Positions 8,255-17,742 of a stretch of 64,000 nt of DNA are shown piece after piece. The position numbers and the translations under genes were made by a program. Position 1 is the first letter of the stretch. Each line of letters begins with the position of its first letter. Source of the stretch: Halorubrum aidingense JCM 13560 (lineage in GTDB: Archaea > Halobacteriota > Halobacteria > Halobacteriales > Haloferacaceae); contig NZ_AOJI01000014.1 in assembly GCF_000336995.1 (NCBI RefSeq), positions 1 through 64,000 on the forward strand, in the 5' to 3' direction. The notes under the pieces are model-generated. The model saw only the letters and a list, made by a program, of their open reading frames with translations, was not told where the DNA came from and searched no databases.

Positions 8255-9783
8255 TGCTTGAAGCGCTCATCGCGTTCACCTTCGCGAGCGCGCTCGTCGT
8301 GCTGCTCGCCCCGAACGAGTGGGCGGGCCGGCTCGCGTTCGCACTGAGCGTCGTCCCGTTCGCCGGGGGCTTGTACCTCTGGTCCGGCTTCAATGGCTCT
8401 GGAAACGCCCTGACGGGCGGTACCATCGCCTACGAGACGCAGATCGAGTGGTTGGAGGTCGGCGGTCGGTCCGTCTCGTGGTTCGTGGGACTTGACGGGA
8501 TCAGCCTCCCGCTTCTCGTGCTCACGACCTTCCTCGTCCCGCTGGCGATAGTCAGCGCGTGGACGCCGATCGACGCCCGGCAGAGCCAGTTCTACGGGCT
8601 CATGCTGTTCATGGAGGCGAATCTGATCGGCGTGTTCACCGCGCTCGACTTCTTCCTGTGGTTCATCTTCTGGGAGGCAGTCCTCGTGCCGATGTACTTC
8701 CTCATCGGGATCTGGGGCGGTCCGCGCCGGAAGTACGCCGCGATCAAGTTCTTCGTGTACACGAACGCGGCGTCGCTCCTGATGTTCATCGGATTCATGT
8801 CGCTCGTGTTCGCACTCGGCGATTCCGTGAGCTCGTTCGCGCTCCCGGAGATTTCGGCCGCGCTGGCGGCCGGTGAACTCGGGTCGTGGTTCGGGATCGC
8901 CCCGGGAACGCTCGCGATGGGCGCGTTCCTCGCGATGTTCCTCGGATTCGCGGTCAAGGTCCCGATCGTTCCGTTCCACACGTGGCTTCCGGACGCTCAC
9001 GTGGAGGCGCCGACACCGGTGTCGGTGCTTCTGGCGGGCGTCCTCCTGAAGATGGGGACGTACGCGCTGCTCCGGTTCAACTTCACGCTGCTACCGGAAC
9101 AGGCGTCTGCGCTCGCAGTCCCGATCGCTGCTATCGCCGTCATCAGCGTCATCTACGGCGCGATGCTGGCACTGGCTCAGAAAGATCTCAAACGCATCGT
9201 CGCGTACTCCTCCGTCTCGTCGATGGGATACGTCATCCTCGGGCTCATCGTGTTCACCGAGTACGGCGTGGGCGGCGCGACGTTCCAGATGGTCGCACAC
9301 GGCCTCATTTCGGGGCTGATGTTCATGGCGGTCGGCGTGATCTACAACGCGACCCACACGCGGATGGTCGGCGATATGGCCGGAATGGCCGACCGGATGC
9401 CGATCACCGTCGGGATCCTCGTCGCCGGCGCCTTCGGCTACATGGGGCTCCCGTTGATGGCCGGGTTCGCCGGTGAATTCTTCATCTTCGTGGGATCGCT
9501 GTCCGCCCCGGCGCTCCCCTACGCGCCGGTGTTCACCGCGCTCGCGATGTTCGGTATCGTTATCGTCGCCGGCTATCTGTTGTCGGCGATGCAGAGCACG
9601 CTGTTCGGGCCGTTCAAGCTCGAAACGGACTACGACGTCGGCCCCGCGCCGTTCCACGATGTCGCCCCGCTGGCGGTGCTTCTGGTGGCGATCATCGTGC
9701 TTGGCGTCGCGCCCGACATCTTCTTCGAGATGATCCGTGATGCTGCAGTACCCGTCGTCGAGGGGGTGAGCATCGATGGGTAA
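8254..9783 (+). CDS. nuoM: NuoM, complex I antiporter-like subunit M
   Basis: A 509-residue proton-pumping subunit. The start at 8254 was chosen because the ATG overlaps the nuoL stop; an in-frame GTG four codons earlier (8242) is inside nuoL. Signatures include HTWLPDAHVEAPTPVSVLLAG near 249-270, KDLKRIVAYSSVSSMGYVILG near 310, and the membrane glutamate in FWEAVLVPMYFLIG near 140. It overlaps nuoN by 8 nt. Confidence 0.96.
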   Translation: MLEALIAFTFASALVVLLAPNEWAGRLAFALSVVPFAGGLYLWSGFNGSGNALTGGTIAYETQIEWLEVGGRSVSWFVGLDGISLPLLVLTTFLVPLAIVSAWTPIDARQSQFYGLMLFMEANLIGVFTALDFFLWFIFWEAVLVPMYFLIGIWGGPRRKYAAIKFFVYTNAASLLMFIGFMSLVFALGDSVSSFALPEISAALAAGELGSWFGIAPGTLAMGAFLAMFLGFAVKVPIVPFHTWLPDAHVEAPTPVSVLLAGVLLKMGTYALLRFNFTLLPEQASALAVPIAAIAVISVIYGAMLALAQKDLKRIVAYSSVSSMGYVILGLIVFTEYGVGGATFQMVAHGLISGLMFMAVGVIYNATHTRMVGDMAGMADRMPITVGILVAGAFGYMGLPLMAGFAGEFFIFVGSLSAPALPYAPVFTALAMFGIVIVAGYLLSAMQSTLFGPFKLETDYDVGPAPFHDVAPLAVLLVAIIVLGVAPDIFFEMIRDAAVPVVEGVSIDG

Positions 9784-11287
9784 CGTGCTTCCGCCGGTGA
9801 CGGCGCTGTTGCCCGTCCTGTTGCTCGCGTTCACCGGTCTCGCGTTGCTGTTGGTGGACACCGTCCGACCGGACGCCCGGTCGAACACGTCGAGTGCGGT
9901 CGCCGCCGCGCTCGGTTCGCTCGTCGCGCTCGCGGCGACGGTTTGGCTCACGGTGACCGGTGTCGGAAGCGCCGACGCCGGCGGTGCCGTGCTCCTGTTC
10001 GCCGACGCGATCAAGGTGGACACGATGGCGCTGTTCTTCACCGCCATCTTCGCGTCCGTCACGTCGCTCGTGGTCGTCGCGGCCCACGACTACTTCCACG
10101 ACCACGCCGACCCGGCAGCGTTCTACTCGTTGGTCGTCTTCGCGGCAACGGGGATGGCGCTTCTGGCAGTCTCGAACTCTCTGGCAGTCGTCTTCGTCGC
10201 CCTCGAGATGGTGTCGCTGCCGTCGTACGTGCTCGTTGCCTTCTTCAAGAAGAACCGCGGAAGCGTCGAGGCGGGGATGAAGTACTTCCTCGTGGGCGCG
10301 CTCTCCTCGGCGATCTTCCTGTTCGGCATCTCGCTCGTCTACGCGGCGACCGGCTCGCTCATCCTGAGCGACGTCGGCGATGCGATGGGGTCACTCGACG
10401 GTCTCGTCGGTATCGCCGGTCTCGGCATCGTGATGATCGTCGGGGGCGTCGCGTTCAAGACCGCCTCCGTCCCGTTCCACTTCTGGGCGCCGGAGGCGTA
10501 CGAGGGTGCGCCCGCGCCGGTGAGCGCGTTCCTCTCCTCGGCGTCGAAGGCGGCCGGCTTCGTGGTCGCGTTCCGCCTGTTCACCGAGGCGTTCCCGGTC
10601 GGAGCGTCGCTCGCCGCGGACATCAACTGGGTGCTCGCGTTCGGCGTCCTCGCGGCGGTAACGATGACGCTCGGAAACTTCGCGGCGGCCGTTCAAGAGG
10701 AGGTCAAGCGCATGCTGGCGTACTCCTCGATCGGACACGCCGGCTACGCGCTCATCGGCGTCGCCGCGCTCTCGGCTGACGGGAGCGGGAACGGCGCGGT
10801 GATGGGTGCGGCGATGGCACACCTGCTCGTCTACGGGTTCATGAACACCGGTGCGTTCCTCTTCGTCGCGATGGCGGAGCGGTGGGGCGTCGGACGGACC
10901 TTCCAGGACTACGCCGGTCTCGCCCGTCGCGCGCCCGTCGCGTCGACCGCGATGGCCGTGTTCATGTTCTCGCTCGCCGGCCTGCCGCCGTTCGCCGGGT
11001 TCTTCTCGAAGTACTTCCTGTTCATGGGCGCCATCGACAACGGGTTCGTCTGGCTGGCGGCTCTCGGCGCCGTCAACAGCGTGATCTCGCTGTACTACTA
11101 CAGCCGCGTTGTGAAGGCCCTGTTCATCGACGACCCCGAATCGTCGAGTTCGCTCGACGCGGTCGACGTCCGACCGACGGCGCTGTACGCCGCGGTCGTC
11201 TTCGCGGCGGTCGCGACAGTGCTGCTCCTGCCCGGCTTCGGTCCGGTCATCGAGACCGCCGAGGCGGCGGCGTCGGCGCTGTTCTAG
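9776..11287 (+). CDS. nuoN: NuoN, complex I antiporter-like subunit N
   Basis: A 503-residue, about 14-helix subunit and the last gene of the operon. Signatures include FHFWAPEAYEGAPAPVSAFLSS near 233-255, EEVKRMLAYSSIGHAGYALIG near 308 and LEMVSLPSYVLVAFFKK near 142. Together with NuoL and NuoM it forms the membrane-arm pumps. Two T-runs follow the stop. Confidence 0.96.
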   Translation: MGNVLPPVTALLPVLLLAFTGLALLLVDTVRPDARSNTSSAVAAALGSLVALAATVWLTVTGVGSADAGGAVLLFADAIKVDTMALFFTAIFASVTSLVVVAAHDYFHDHADPAAFYSLVVFAATGMALLAVSNSLAVVFVALEMVSLPSYVLVAFFKKNRGSVEAGMKYFLVGALSSAIFLFGISLVYAATGSLILSDVGDAMGSLDGLVGIAGLGIVMIVGGVAFKTASVPFHFWAPEAYEGAPAPVSAFLSSASKAAGFVVAFRLFTEAFPVGASLAADINWVLAFGVLAAVTMTLGNFAAAVQEEVKRMLAYSSIGHAGYALIGVAALSADGSGNGAVMGAAMAHLLVYGFMNTGAFLFVAMAERWGVGRTFQDYAGLARRAPVASTAMAVFMFSLAGLPPFAGFFSKYFLFMGAIDNGFVWLAALGAVNSVISLYYYSRVVKALFIDDPESSSSLDAVDVRPTALYAAVVFAAVATVLLLPGFGPVIETAEAAASALF

Positions 11288-11300
11288 CGACCCCCGATCC

Positions 11301-11331
11301 GGTTTTTGAGCGTGCTGTTTCCGTATTTTTC
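11301..11331 (+). terminator. T-run terminator of the nuo operon
   Basis: Two runs of five T (11303-11307 and 11326-11330) occur within 45 nt of the nuoN stop, in an otherwise GC-rich gap. No stem-loop is evident, which fits archaeal U-tract termination. Confidence 0.6.
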
Positions 11332-11377
11332 ACACCGGTACCCCCAGGTATTAGCGCGTTCGGACCGTGATCGATCC

Positions 11378-11680
11378 ATGAGCCGAAGTCTGACGTACCG
11401 GTGTCTGAACTGTCTCGAACACACGATGACTCGCGAGTTCGACACCTCGCACCTCTCCGTGACGTGTCCGAACTGCGAGTCGTTCGAGCGGTTCGTTAAC
11501 GAGGCGGTGTTTCGTCAGTTTCGCGCGTTCGAGGAGTCACCGCCGCCGGAGATCGAATGGGAGCGGTTAGACCGAGCGGAGAAGTTCGTCGTCTCCGAGC
11601 GGCTGGTCCGCTCGACGAAGACGTTGAAGGATTTCGAGATCGTGAACCACGATACGAGCGAGGCGTCCCCGTACCGGTAG
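11378..11680 (+). CDS. Small zinc-ribbon-like haloarchaeal protein
   Basis: A 100-residue protein with two CxxC pairs, CLNC at residues 8-11 and CPNC at about 30-33, which would form one zinc ribbon. A basic and acidic helical C-terminus follows. No catalytic motif is seen. It resembles conserved, uncharacterised haloarchaeal zinc-binding proteins. The ATG at 11378 places the first CxxC eight residues in; an upstream in-frame start would add 24 residues of low-complexity sequence. It is convergent with gar1. Function unknown. Confidence 0.8.
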   Translation: MSRSLTYRCLNCLEHTMTREFDTSHLSVTCPNCESFERFVNEAVFRQFRAFEESPPPEIEWERLDRAEKFVVSERLVRSTKTLKDFEIVNHDTSEASPYR

Positions 11681-11687
11681 TCGACGT

Positions 11688-11924
11688 TCAGCGCGCGTAC
11701 AGCTTGCCGCCGACCAGCACTGGGAGCCCGATGTCGTCGCTCGGGGTCACCGCGACGTACGGTCGATCGACCGGTCCGAACACGTCGACGACGCGACCGA
11801 CCGTGGCGAGCGATTCGTTGACGACGGCGGAACCGATCCGCGGCGGTTCCTCGCCCGCCTCGGCGCGGGCTATCGCGAGCCCGCCCGCGGTCCGGACGAC
11901 GGTGCCGACGCGTCGCATCGTCAC
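11688..11924 (-). CDS. gar1: Gar1, H/ACA RNP component
   Basis: A 78-residue archaeal Gar1, which helps H/ACA ribonucleoproteins guide pseudouridylation of rRNA. The beta-barrel signature is visible: [13 protein letters not shown] at the start, then [18 protein letters not shown] and a basic LVGGKLYAR end. The GTG start at 11924 overlaps the srp19 stop (GTGA); an ATG two codons in (11918) is equally possible. It is translationally coupled to srp19. Confidence 0.92.
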   Translation of the reverse strand: MTMRRVGTVVRTAGGLAIARAEAGEEPPRIGSAVVNESLATVGRVVDVFGPVDRPYVAVTPSDDIGLPVLVGGKLYAR

Positions 11925-12199
11925 TCTCGGAGGACCCCGAGGTAGGCGGCGATCGCCTGTACGAGATCGTTTTTCGCCGTGTCCTCGGTGCCCCGTACGA
12001 CGACTGCACCGCGCGGTTCGAACTCCCGTGAGTACGTCTTGTCGCGTTCGATCACCGCGTCGTAGCCGACCTGCTGGACCGCCTTCGCGATCTCGTCGAC
12101 GGTCGGCTCTTCGATCGCCAGATCCATCGGGACGCGACGCCCGCCCGATCGCGAGCGGTTCGCGTCGAAGTACGCGGGATAGACGACGTTCTCGACCAT
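11921..12199 (-). CDS. srp19: SRP19, signal recognition particle protein
   Basis: A 92-residue SRP19 that binds the loops of helices 6 and 8 of 7S RNA and promotes SRP54 binding. The family start [20 protein letters not shown] is clear, followed by [18 protein letters not shown]. It sits first in a two-gene unit with gar1. The cognate 7S RNA gene lies about 30 kb away in this same window (42290-42600, minus). Confidence 0.95.
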   Translation of the reverse strand: MVENVVYPAYFDANRSRSGGRRVPMDLAIEEPTVDEIAKAVQQVGYDAVIERDKTYSREFEPRGAVVVRGTEDTAKNDLVQAIAAYLGVLRE

Positions 12200-12254
12200 A
12201 TCGGAGAGGCGAGCGCGCGGCGTAAGGTCGTTTCGGACCGTCGCGGCGGTTCCG

Positions 12255-12370
12255 TCACGCCGTCCGGAACTCGAAGCGGGCGCCGCCCGATTCTCCGGCT
12301 AGCGCTCGCGTCTGCCAGCCGTGCGCGTCGGCGATACGCTCGGTGATCGGGAGGACGAGGACTGCGAGAT
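12255..12370 (-). pseudogene. Remnant of a histidine kinase C-terminus
   Basis: The minus strand between srp19 and alaS reads, up to a TGA at 12255-12257, as [15 protein letters not shown]...[10 protein letters not shown]. This resembles the end of a HATPase_c domain after the G2 box (typical kinases read GLGL.IVERIAEAHGW...GGARFEF). Upstream of it the glycine-rich boxes are not recognisable and the alaS promoter occupies the DNA. I infer a truncated, decayed sensor-kinase gene of which about 35 codons survive. Chance similarity cannot be excluded. Confidence 0.55.
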
Positions 12371-12399
12371 CCTCGCTCGAGTGGGGTCCACCCCGGAAC

Positions 12400-12408
12400 C
12401 CTTTTGGA
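12400..12408 (+). promoter_or_regulatory. Probable TATA box of alaS
   Basis: CCTTTTGGA is centred about 28 nt before the alaS ATG at 12432, the spacing of a leaderless haloarchaeal promoter. It overlaps the kinase-remnant region. Confidence 0.45.
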
Positions 12409-12431
12409 CGAACACGGGCCACGTTCGTGTA

Positions 12432-15209
12432 ATGAGCGATCTCGAAGCGGAGTACCGTCTCGATTACTTCGAGGAAGAGGGGTTCGAACGGAAGGAATGC
12501 ACCTCCTGTGGCGCCCACTTCTGGACCCGAGACGCCGACCGCGAACGCTGCGGCGAGCCGCCGTGTGAGGACTACAGCTTTATCGACGACCCGGGCTTTC
12601 CGGAGCCGTACTCGCTGTCGGAGATGCGCGAGGCGTTCCTCTCCTTTTTCGAGGACCACGGCCACGAGCGCATCGATCCGTATCCGGTCGCGGCGAACCG
12701 CTGGCGCGACGACGTGCTTCTGACGCAGGCGTCGATCTACGACTTCCAGCCGCTCGTCACCTCCGGGCAGACCCCGCCGCCGGCGAACCCCCTCACTATC
12801 TCTCAGCCGTGCATCCGGATGCAGGACATCGACAACGTCGGCAAGACGGGACGGCACACGATGGCCTTCGAGATGATGGCACATCACGCGTTCAACACGC
12901 GCGAGGACGCCGACGAGGAGTACGCTTACGAGGGCGAGGTGTACTGGAAAGACGAGACGGTGCAGTACTGTGACGAGCTGTTCGAGAGCCTCGGCGCTGA
13001 CCTCGAGGAGATCACCTATATCGAGGACCCGTGGGTCGGCGGCGGGAACGCCGGTCCCGCGATCGAGGTCATCTACAAGGGCGCGGAGCTGGCGACGCTC
13101 GTCTTCATGTGTATGGAGCAGGACCCGGACGGCGAGTACGAGATGAAGGACGGCAACACGTACTCGTTCATGGACACGTACATCGTCGACACCGGCTACG
13201 GACTCGAACGGTGGACGTGGATGAGCCAGGGGACCGCAACCGTCTACGAGGCCGTCTACCCCGACGCGATCGACTTCCTCAAAGAGAACGCGGGGATCGA
13301 ACACACCGAGGAGGAGCAGGCGCTCGTTCACCGCGCCGCGAAGCTCTCCGGTCGGCTCGACATCGACGACGTCGACGACGTGGAAGACGCGCGCGGCGAG
13401 ATCGCCGACCGGCTCGACGTCGACGTCGAACGGCTGCGGGAGCTGGTCGAACCGCTCGAAGCGATCTACGCGATCGCCGACCACTCCCGGACGCTCGCGT
13501 ACATGTTCGGCGACGGGATCGTTCCCTCGAACGTCGGAACGGGGTACCTCGCGCGGATGGTGCTCCGACGGATGAAGCGGCTCGTCGACGAGGCCGGCGT
13601 CGACGCCCCGCTCGACGAACTCGTCGACATGCAGGCCGAGCGTCTCGGCTACAAGAACCGGGACACGATCCGCGAGATCGTTCGCACCGAGGAGCGGAAA
13701 TACCGCAAGACGCTCGAACGCGGCTCTCGGAAGGTCGAGTCGCTCGCCGACGAGTACGCCGGAACGGGCGAGCCGATCCCGACCGAGACGCTCTTAGAGC
13801 TCTACGACTCTCACGGCATCCAGCCGGACATGGTCGCCGATATCGCCGCCGACCGCGGCGCCACCGTCGACGTGCCGGACGACTTCTACGCGCTCGTCGC
13901 CGACCGTCACGAGGAGGCCGACGCGGCCGACCACGCCGCAGACCCCGACGAACGGCTCGGTGACCTCCCCGACACGGAGAAGCTGTTCTACGACGACCAG
14001 GGCCGGACGGAGTTCGAAGCGATCGTCCTCGACGTGTTCGAGCGCGAGGACGGGTACGACGTGGTGTTGGACCAGACGATGTTCTACCCCGAAGGCGGCG
14101 GGCAGCCGGCCGACAGGGGACAGCTCACCGCCGGCGAGACGGCCGTCGACGTCGTCGATGTCCAAGAGAGCGACGGCGTCGTCCTCCACCGGACCGACGC
14201 GGATCCCGGCAAAGGCGAGTTCGTTCGCGGTCAGGTCGACGGCGACCGCCGCGATCGGCTGCGCGCACACCACACCGCGACCCACCTGATCGGCCACGCC
14301 GCCCGTGAGGTGCTCGGCGATCACATCCGACAGGCCGGCGCACAGAAGGGAATCGACTCCTCGCGGCTCGACGTCCGCCACTACGACCGTATCTCCCGCG
14401 ATCAGGTGAAAGCGATCGAGCGCGTCGCCAACGAACTCGTCCGCGCGGACGTGCCGGTGCGGCAAGAGTGGCCCGACCGCAACGAGGCGGAGGCCGAGCA
14501 CGGCTTCGATCTGTACCAGGGCGGTGTCCCTCCGGGAACGAACATCCGGCTGATCCACGTCGGCGACGCCGACGTGCAGGCGTGCGCCGGCACGCACGTG
14601 GATCGGACCGGCTCGATCGGCGCGGTAAAAGTGCTGAAGACGGAGCCGGTCCAGGACGGCGTCGAGCGTATCGTCTTCGCCGCGGGCGGTGCGGCGATCG
14701 AGGCGACTCAGCGGACGGAAGACGCGCTGTACGACGCCGCCGACGTGCTCGACGTCGACCCGCTCGACGTGCCGGAGACCGCGGAGCGGTTCTTCGAGGA
14801 GTGGAAGGCGCGGGGCAAAGAGATCGAATCGCTCAAAGAAGAGCTCGCGACGGCGCGGGCTTCCGGCGGCGCCGACGCCGAGGAAGCCGATATCGCCGGG
14901 ACGACGGCCGTGATCCAGCGGCTCGACGGCGACGCCGACGAGCTGCGCGCGACCGCGAACGCCCACGTCGACGACGGGAAGATCGCCGTGATCGGCAGCG
15001 GTGCGGACGGCTCCGCGAGTTTCGTCGTCGGTGTTCCGGACGGCATCGACGTCAACGCCGGGGAGGTCGTCTCCGAACTCGCCGCGCGCGTCGGCGGCGG
15101 CGGCGGCGGTCCGCCCGACTTCGCACAGGGCGGCGGCCCGGACGTCGATCGGCTCGACGATGCGCTCGCGGCGGCGCCGGACGTGCTGCGGAGCCTGCAG
15201 GAGGCGTAA
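12432..15209 (+). CDS. alaS: Alanyl-tRNA synthetase
   Basis: Charges tRNA-Ala and edits mischarged Ser/Gly. The 925 residues follow the archaeal layout. An N-terminal zinc-like module is present (CTSCGAHFW and RCGEPPC, about 21-48). The class II core has [20 protein letters not shown] near 105, and the editing domain has HHTATH near 618 and [13 protein letters not shown] near 720. The C-terminal C-Ala domain ends in a glycine-rich [14 protein letters not shown] loop typical of AlaRS. The ATG at 12432 matches the family start; the longer upstream frame is promoter and kinase remnant. Confidence 0.97.
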   Translation: MSDLEAEYRLDYFEEEGFERKECTSCGAHFWTRDADRERCGEPPCEDYSFIDDPGFPEPYSLSEMREAFLSFFEDHGHERIDPYPVAANRWRDDVLLTQASIYDFQPLVTSGQTPPPANPLTISQPCIRMQDIDNVGKTGRHTMAFEMMAHHAFNTREDADEEYAYEGEVYWKDETVQYCDELFESLGADLEEITYIEDPWVGGGNAGPAIEVIYKGAELATLVFMCMEQDPDGEYEMKDGNTYSFMDTYIVDTGYGLERWTWMSQGTATVYEAVYPDAIDFLKENAGIEHTEEEQALVHRAAKLSGRLDIDDVDDVEDARGEIADRLDVDVERLRELVEPLEAIYAIADHSRTLAYMFGDGIVPSNVGTGYLARMVLRRMKRLVDEAGVDAPLDELVDMQAERLGYKNRDTIREIVRTEERKYRKTLERGSRKVESLADEYAGTGEPIPTETLLELYDSHGIQPDMVADIAADRGATVDVPDDFYALVADRHEEADAADHAADPDERLGDLPDTEKLFYDDQGRTEFEAIVLDVFEREDGYDVVLDQTMFYPEGGGQPADRGQLTAGETAVDVVDVQESDGVVLHRTDADPGKGEFVRGQVDGDRRDRLRAHHTATHLIGHAAREVLGDHIRQAGAQKGIDSSRLDVRHYDRISRDQVKAIERVANELVRADVPVRQEWPDRNEAEAEHGFDLYQGGVPPGTNIRLIHVGDADVQACAGTHVDRTGSIGAVKVLKTEPVQDGVERIVFAAGGAAIEATQRTEDALYDAADVLDVDPLDVPETAERFFEEWKARGKEIESLKEELATARASGGADAEEADIAGTTAVIQRLDGDADELRATANAHVDDGKIAVIGSGADGSASFVVGVPDGIDVNAGEVVSELAARVGGGGGGPPDFAQGGGPDVDRLDDALAAAPDVLRSLQEA

Positions 15210-15231
15210 CCCGCCGCGACACCCATACACC

Positions 15232-16038
15232 ATGCCCGACGTGACCAACGGAGACGTTTCGATCCGGTACGAAGTCGACGCGCCCGACGCGGGCGCCCCC
15301 GACGAGGCCGTGGTGTTCTGCGGTGACGTCGGGCTGGGCGCGTGGCAGTTCGGCTGGCAGCACGCCGCGCTCGCGGGGCCGCACACGGCCATTACGCCGG
15401 AGACACGTGGCGTCGGCCGCTCCGATGCGCCGCCGGGGCCGTACACCGTCGAGGCGCTCGCGAGCGACATCGACGCCGTCTGTACCGCCGAGGGGATCCG
15501 AAACGCTCATCTCGTCGGCTACGGACTCGGCGGGATGGTCGCGCTCGCGTACGCGCTCGCTTCGTCGCGGCCGGCGAGCCTGACGGTGATCGGGACGCCG
15601 GCGTCGGGCGAGAGCTACAACCCCGCCGGCGTGTGGGCCGACCCGTCGTCACCGGCGTCGATCGAGGGATCGCTCACCGGGCTGCTCTCGGAGGCGTTCC
15701 GGACGGCTCACCCCGACGTGCTTCCGCAGATCGCCGAGTGGCGGCTCGGCGAGGACGCCGACCGCGAGACGTTCGAGGCGCACCGCGCGGCGGTCGAGCG
15801 CTTCGATATCTCCGATCGCCTGTACGAGCTTACGACCCCGACGCTCGTCGTTCACGGGACCGAAGACACGGTGTGTCCGAAGCCCGCCGTGGAATCGCTC
15901 GCCGAGGGGTTGCCGCGGGGCGAACTCCACCCGATCGCGGGCGCGCGCCACCTCGTCGGCGTGGAGGCGTCGGCCGCGGTCAACGACGCGCTGGTCGGCT
16001 GGTTGGCCGAACACGCGACCGATCCGCTCTCCGACTGA
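15232..16038 (+). CDS. Alpha/beta-hydrolase-fold protein lacking the nucleophile Ser
   Basis: A 268-residue protein with the fold of small alpha/beta hydrolases: TRGVGRSDAPPGPYTV near 60-78, the nucleophile-elbow strand HLVGYGLGGMVAL near 92-105, an acid site in LVVHGTEDTVCP near 205, and a His in IAGARHLVGVE near 235. The elbow reads G-Y-G-L-G, with Gly98 where GxSxG hydrolases have Ser. The acid and His remain. It may therefore be a non-hydrolytic or lyase-like member, or use another nucleophile. It starts 22 nt after alaS and may be co-transcribed. Substrate unknown. Confidence 0.8.
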   Translation: MPDVTNGDVSIRYEVDAPDAGAPDEAVVFCGDVGLGAWQFGWQHAALAGPHTAITPETRGVGRSDAPPGPYTVEALASDIDAVCTAEGIRNAHLVGYGLGGMVALAYALASSRPASLTVIGTPASGESYNPAGVWADPSSPASIEGSLTGLLSEAFRTAHPDVLPQIAEWRLGEDADRETFEAHRAAVERFDISDRLYELTTPTLVVHGTEDTVCPKPAVESLAEGLPRGELHPIAGARHLVGVEASAAVNDALVGWLAEHATDPLSD

Positions 16039-16168
16039 CCGCCGAGACCGATCGGCCTCTGGCGGTTTCCGCTTGCCCGACCAGACGGCCCCTCTCGGTC
16101 GCTCCGCGACGCCGGTAGCGCTTCCCGCCGTCGCAACCGTTTTGCGTCGGTCCCGCGTGTGTCCGGTG

Positions 16169-16882
16169 ATGACGCAACTCCGGTTCGCCCTGTTGAACGC
16201 CGCCCACGACGGCGCGAACACCCGCCGGAACTTCCGTCGGGAGCTCGACGCAGACCTCGTCGAATTCGACGTCACCGACGGTCATCTCCCGGACCACACC
16301 GACTTCGACGGCGTCGTCGTCACCGGCTCGCGCTCGTCCGTCTACTGGGACGAGGCGTGGATCCCGCCGCTCGTCGACTACGTCTCAGAGGCGGCCGCAG
16401 CCGACGTTCCGATCCTCGGCGTCTGTTACGGTCACCAGGTTCTCGCGGAGGCGCTCGGCGGGCGCGTCGCCGGTATGGACGGCTTCGAGATCGGATACAA
16501 CACGATCCGACACCGCGGCGACGACGTGCTGTTCGACGGCATCGGCGAGTCGTTCACTGCCTTTACTACTCACGGCGACACGGTCGTCGAACTCCCGCCG
16601 ACGGCGACGCTGCTCGCGGAGAACGAGCACGGCGTTCACGCCTTTCGAGACGGACACTGCTGGGGTGTGCAGTTCCATCCCGAGTACGACCTCGACACGG
16701 CCCGCGACGTGACGGACGGAAAACGAGAGCGGCTCGACGACGCTCGCGTTGACGCCGTCCTCGACGAGATCTCTCCCGAGGCGTACGACGCCGCCTGCGA
16801 GGCGAAAGCGCTGTTCGACAACTTCACCGAATACGCCCGCCGCCTGAAGCGAGAGCGGACGGCCGCGACCGCGGACGACTAG
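16169..16882 (+). CDS. Class I glutamine amidotransferase-like protein
   Basis: A 237-residue stand-alone class I glutamine amidotransferase domain, related to GMP-synthase-like GATases. The catalytic triad is visible: Cys86 in GVCYGHQ, and His and Glu in GVQFHPEYD near residues 170-176. VVVTGSRSSVYWDE near 50 forms the oxyanion region. Such proteins hydrolyse glutamine or gamma-glutamyl compounds; no synthetase partner is adjacent, so the acceptor is unknown. The ATG at 16169 gives the family-like start LRFALLNAAHDG. Confidence 0.85.
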   Translation: MTQLRFALLNAAHDGANTRRNFRRELDADLVEFDVTDGHLPDHTDFDGVVVTGSRSSVYWDEAWIPPLVDYVSEAAAADVPILGVCYGHQVLAEALGGRVAGMDGFEIGYNTIRHRGDDVLFDGIGESFTAFTTHGDTVVELPPTATLLAENEHGVHAFRDGHCWGVQFHPEYDLDTARDVTDGKRERLDDARVDAVLDEISPEAYDAACEAKALFDNFTEYARRLKRERTAATADD

Positions 16883-17021
16883 TCGGTTCGAACGGCTCGA
16901 CGGCCGGTTCGGTCGGTCCGTCTCGGTCTTCGATCGCAGCTGCTTGACCGGCCGCGGGCGAATCCGGAGGATGTCGTCGACGCCGACAGCTACTTTTCGA
17001 CGGGCGGTGTACCACGAAGTA

Positions 17022-17675
17022 ATGATTCTGCGCCGGGCGAGAGAACTGCTCGCCCGTGCGAAAGCCGAGCTCCACCGGTCGTTCACCGAGGAGTACAGCT
17101 CTCGTGAGACCGCGGGGAGCTTCTCGCTCGGCGTGTTCATCACGATGCTGCCGACGCTCGGGACGGGGCTGATCGCGTTCGTCGTGCTCGCGTGGCTGTT
17201 CAGTCGGATCAACCGCATCGCCCTGTTCGCGTCCGTGATCGTCTTCAATCCGGTCGTGAAATGGGGCGTGTACGGCACCAGCTTCGCACTCGGCACCACC
17301 ATTCTCGGACCGGTTCCGGGAGTGACGCCGTCGTCGGTGTCGCTGTCCGCCGGCCCTCCGATCGTCGTCCGACTCGTCCTCGGAAACGTCATCCTCGCGG
17401 TCCTCGCCGCCGCGGTCAGCTACGTTGCGGCCCACCGCGTGGTCACGGCCTACGAGCGCCGCCAGTTGGACGTCGTCGACACGGTGACGGGGGTCGTCGG
17501 AGGCGGCGACGAGGAGGGCTCGAGCGTCAACGACGAGGAGGAGGGTGATTCTGAGGTCCACGAGAGCGATTCGGACGCCGCCGACCGCGCCTCCGGCGTC
17601 GGCACCGACGGTGGTCGCTCCGGTGCCGATTCCGACGAGGGATCGGTCGGACCCGCGGACGGATCCAAGCGGTGA
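17022..17675 (+). CDS. DUF2062 membrane protein with acidic tail
   Basis: A 217-residue protein. Residues 1-140 match the DUF2062 pattern: a basic amphipathic start, then hydrophobic stretches (about 33-58, 66-85, 105-130) with SLGVFITMLPTLGTG and VFNPVVKWGVYG. The last 75 residues are Asp/Glu/Ser/Gly-rich and probably disordered on the cytoplasmic side. Function of the family is unsettled. The start at 17022 places the basic RRARELLARAKAEL helix at the N-terminus. Confidence 0.8.
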   Translation: MILRRARELLARAKAELHRSFTEEYSSRETAGSFSLGVFITMLPTLGTGLIAFVVLAWLFSRINRIALFASVIVFNPVVKWGVYGTSFALGTTILGPVPGVTPSSVSLSAGPPIVVRLVLGNVILAVLAAAVSYVAAHRVVTAYERRQLDVVDTVTGVVGGGDEEGSSVNDEEEGDSEVHESDSDAADRASGVGTDGGRSGADSDEGSVGPADGSKR

Positions 17676-17711
17676 CCGACGGGGTGGAGCCGCCGGCGAT
17701 CCGGTCGAACA

Positions 17712-17720
17712 CGCTTATAC
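17712..17720 (+). promoter_or_regulatory. TATA box of the PIN-KH ATPase gene
   Basis: CGCTTATAC lies about 27 nt before the ATG at 17743, so the gene is likely leaderless. Confidence 0.6.
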
Positions 17721-17742
17721 GGTTCCCGCTCGGAATCACGGT

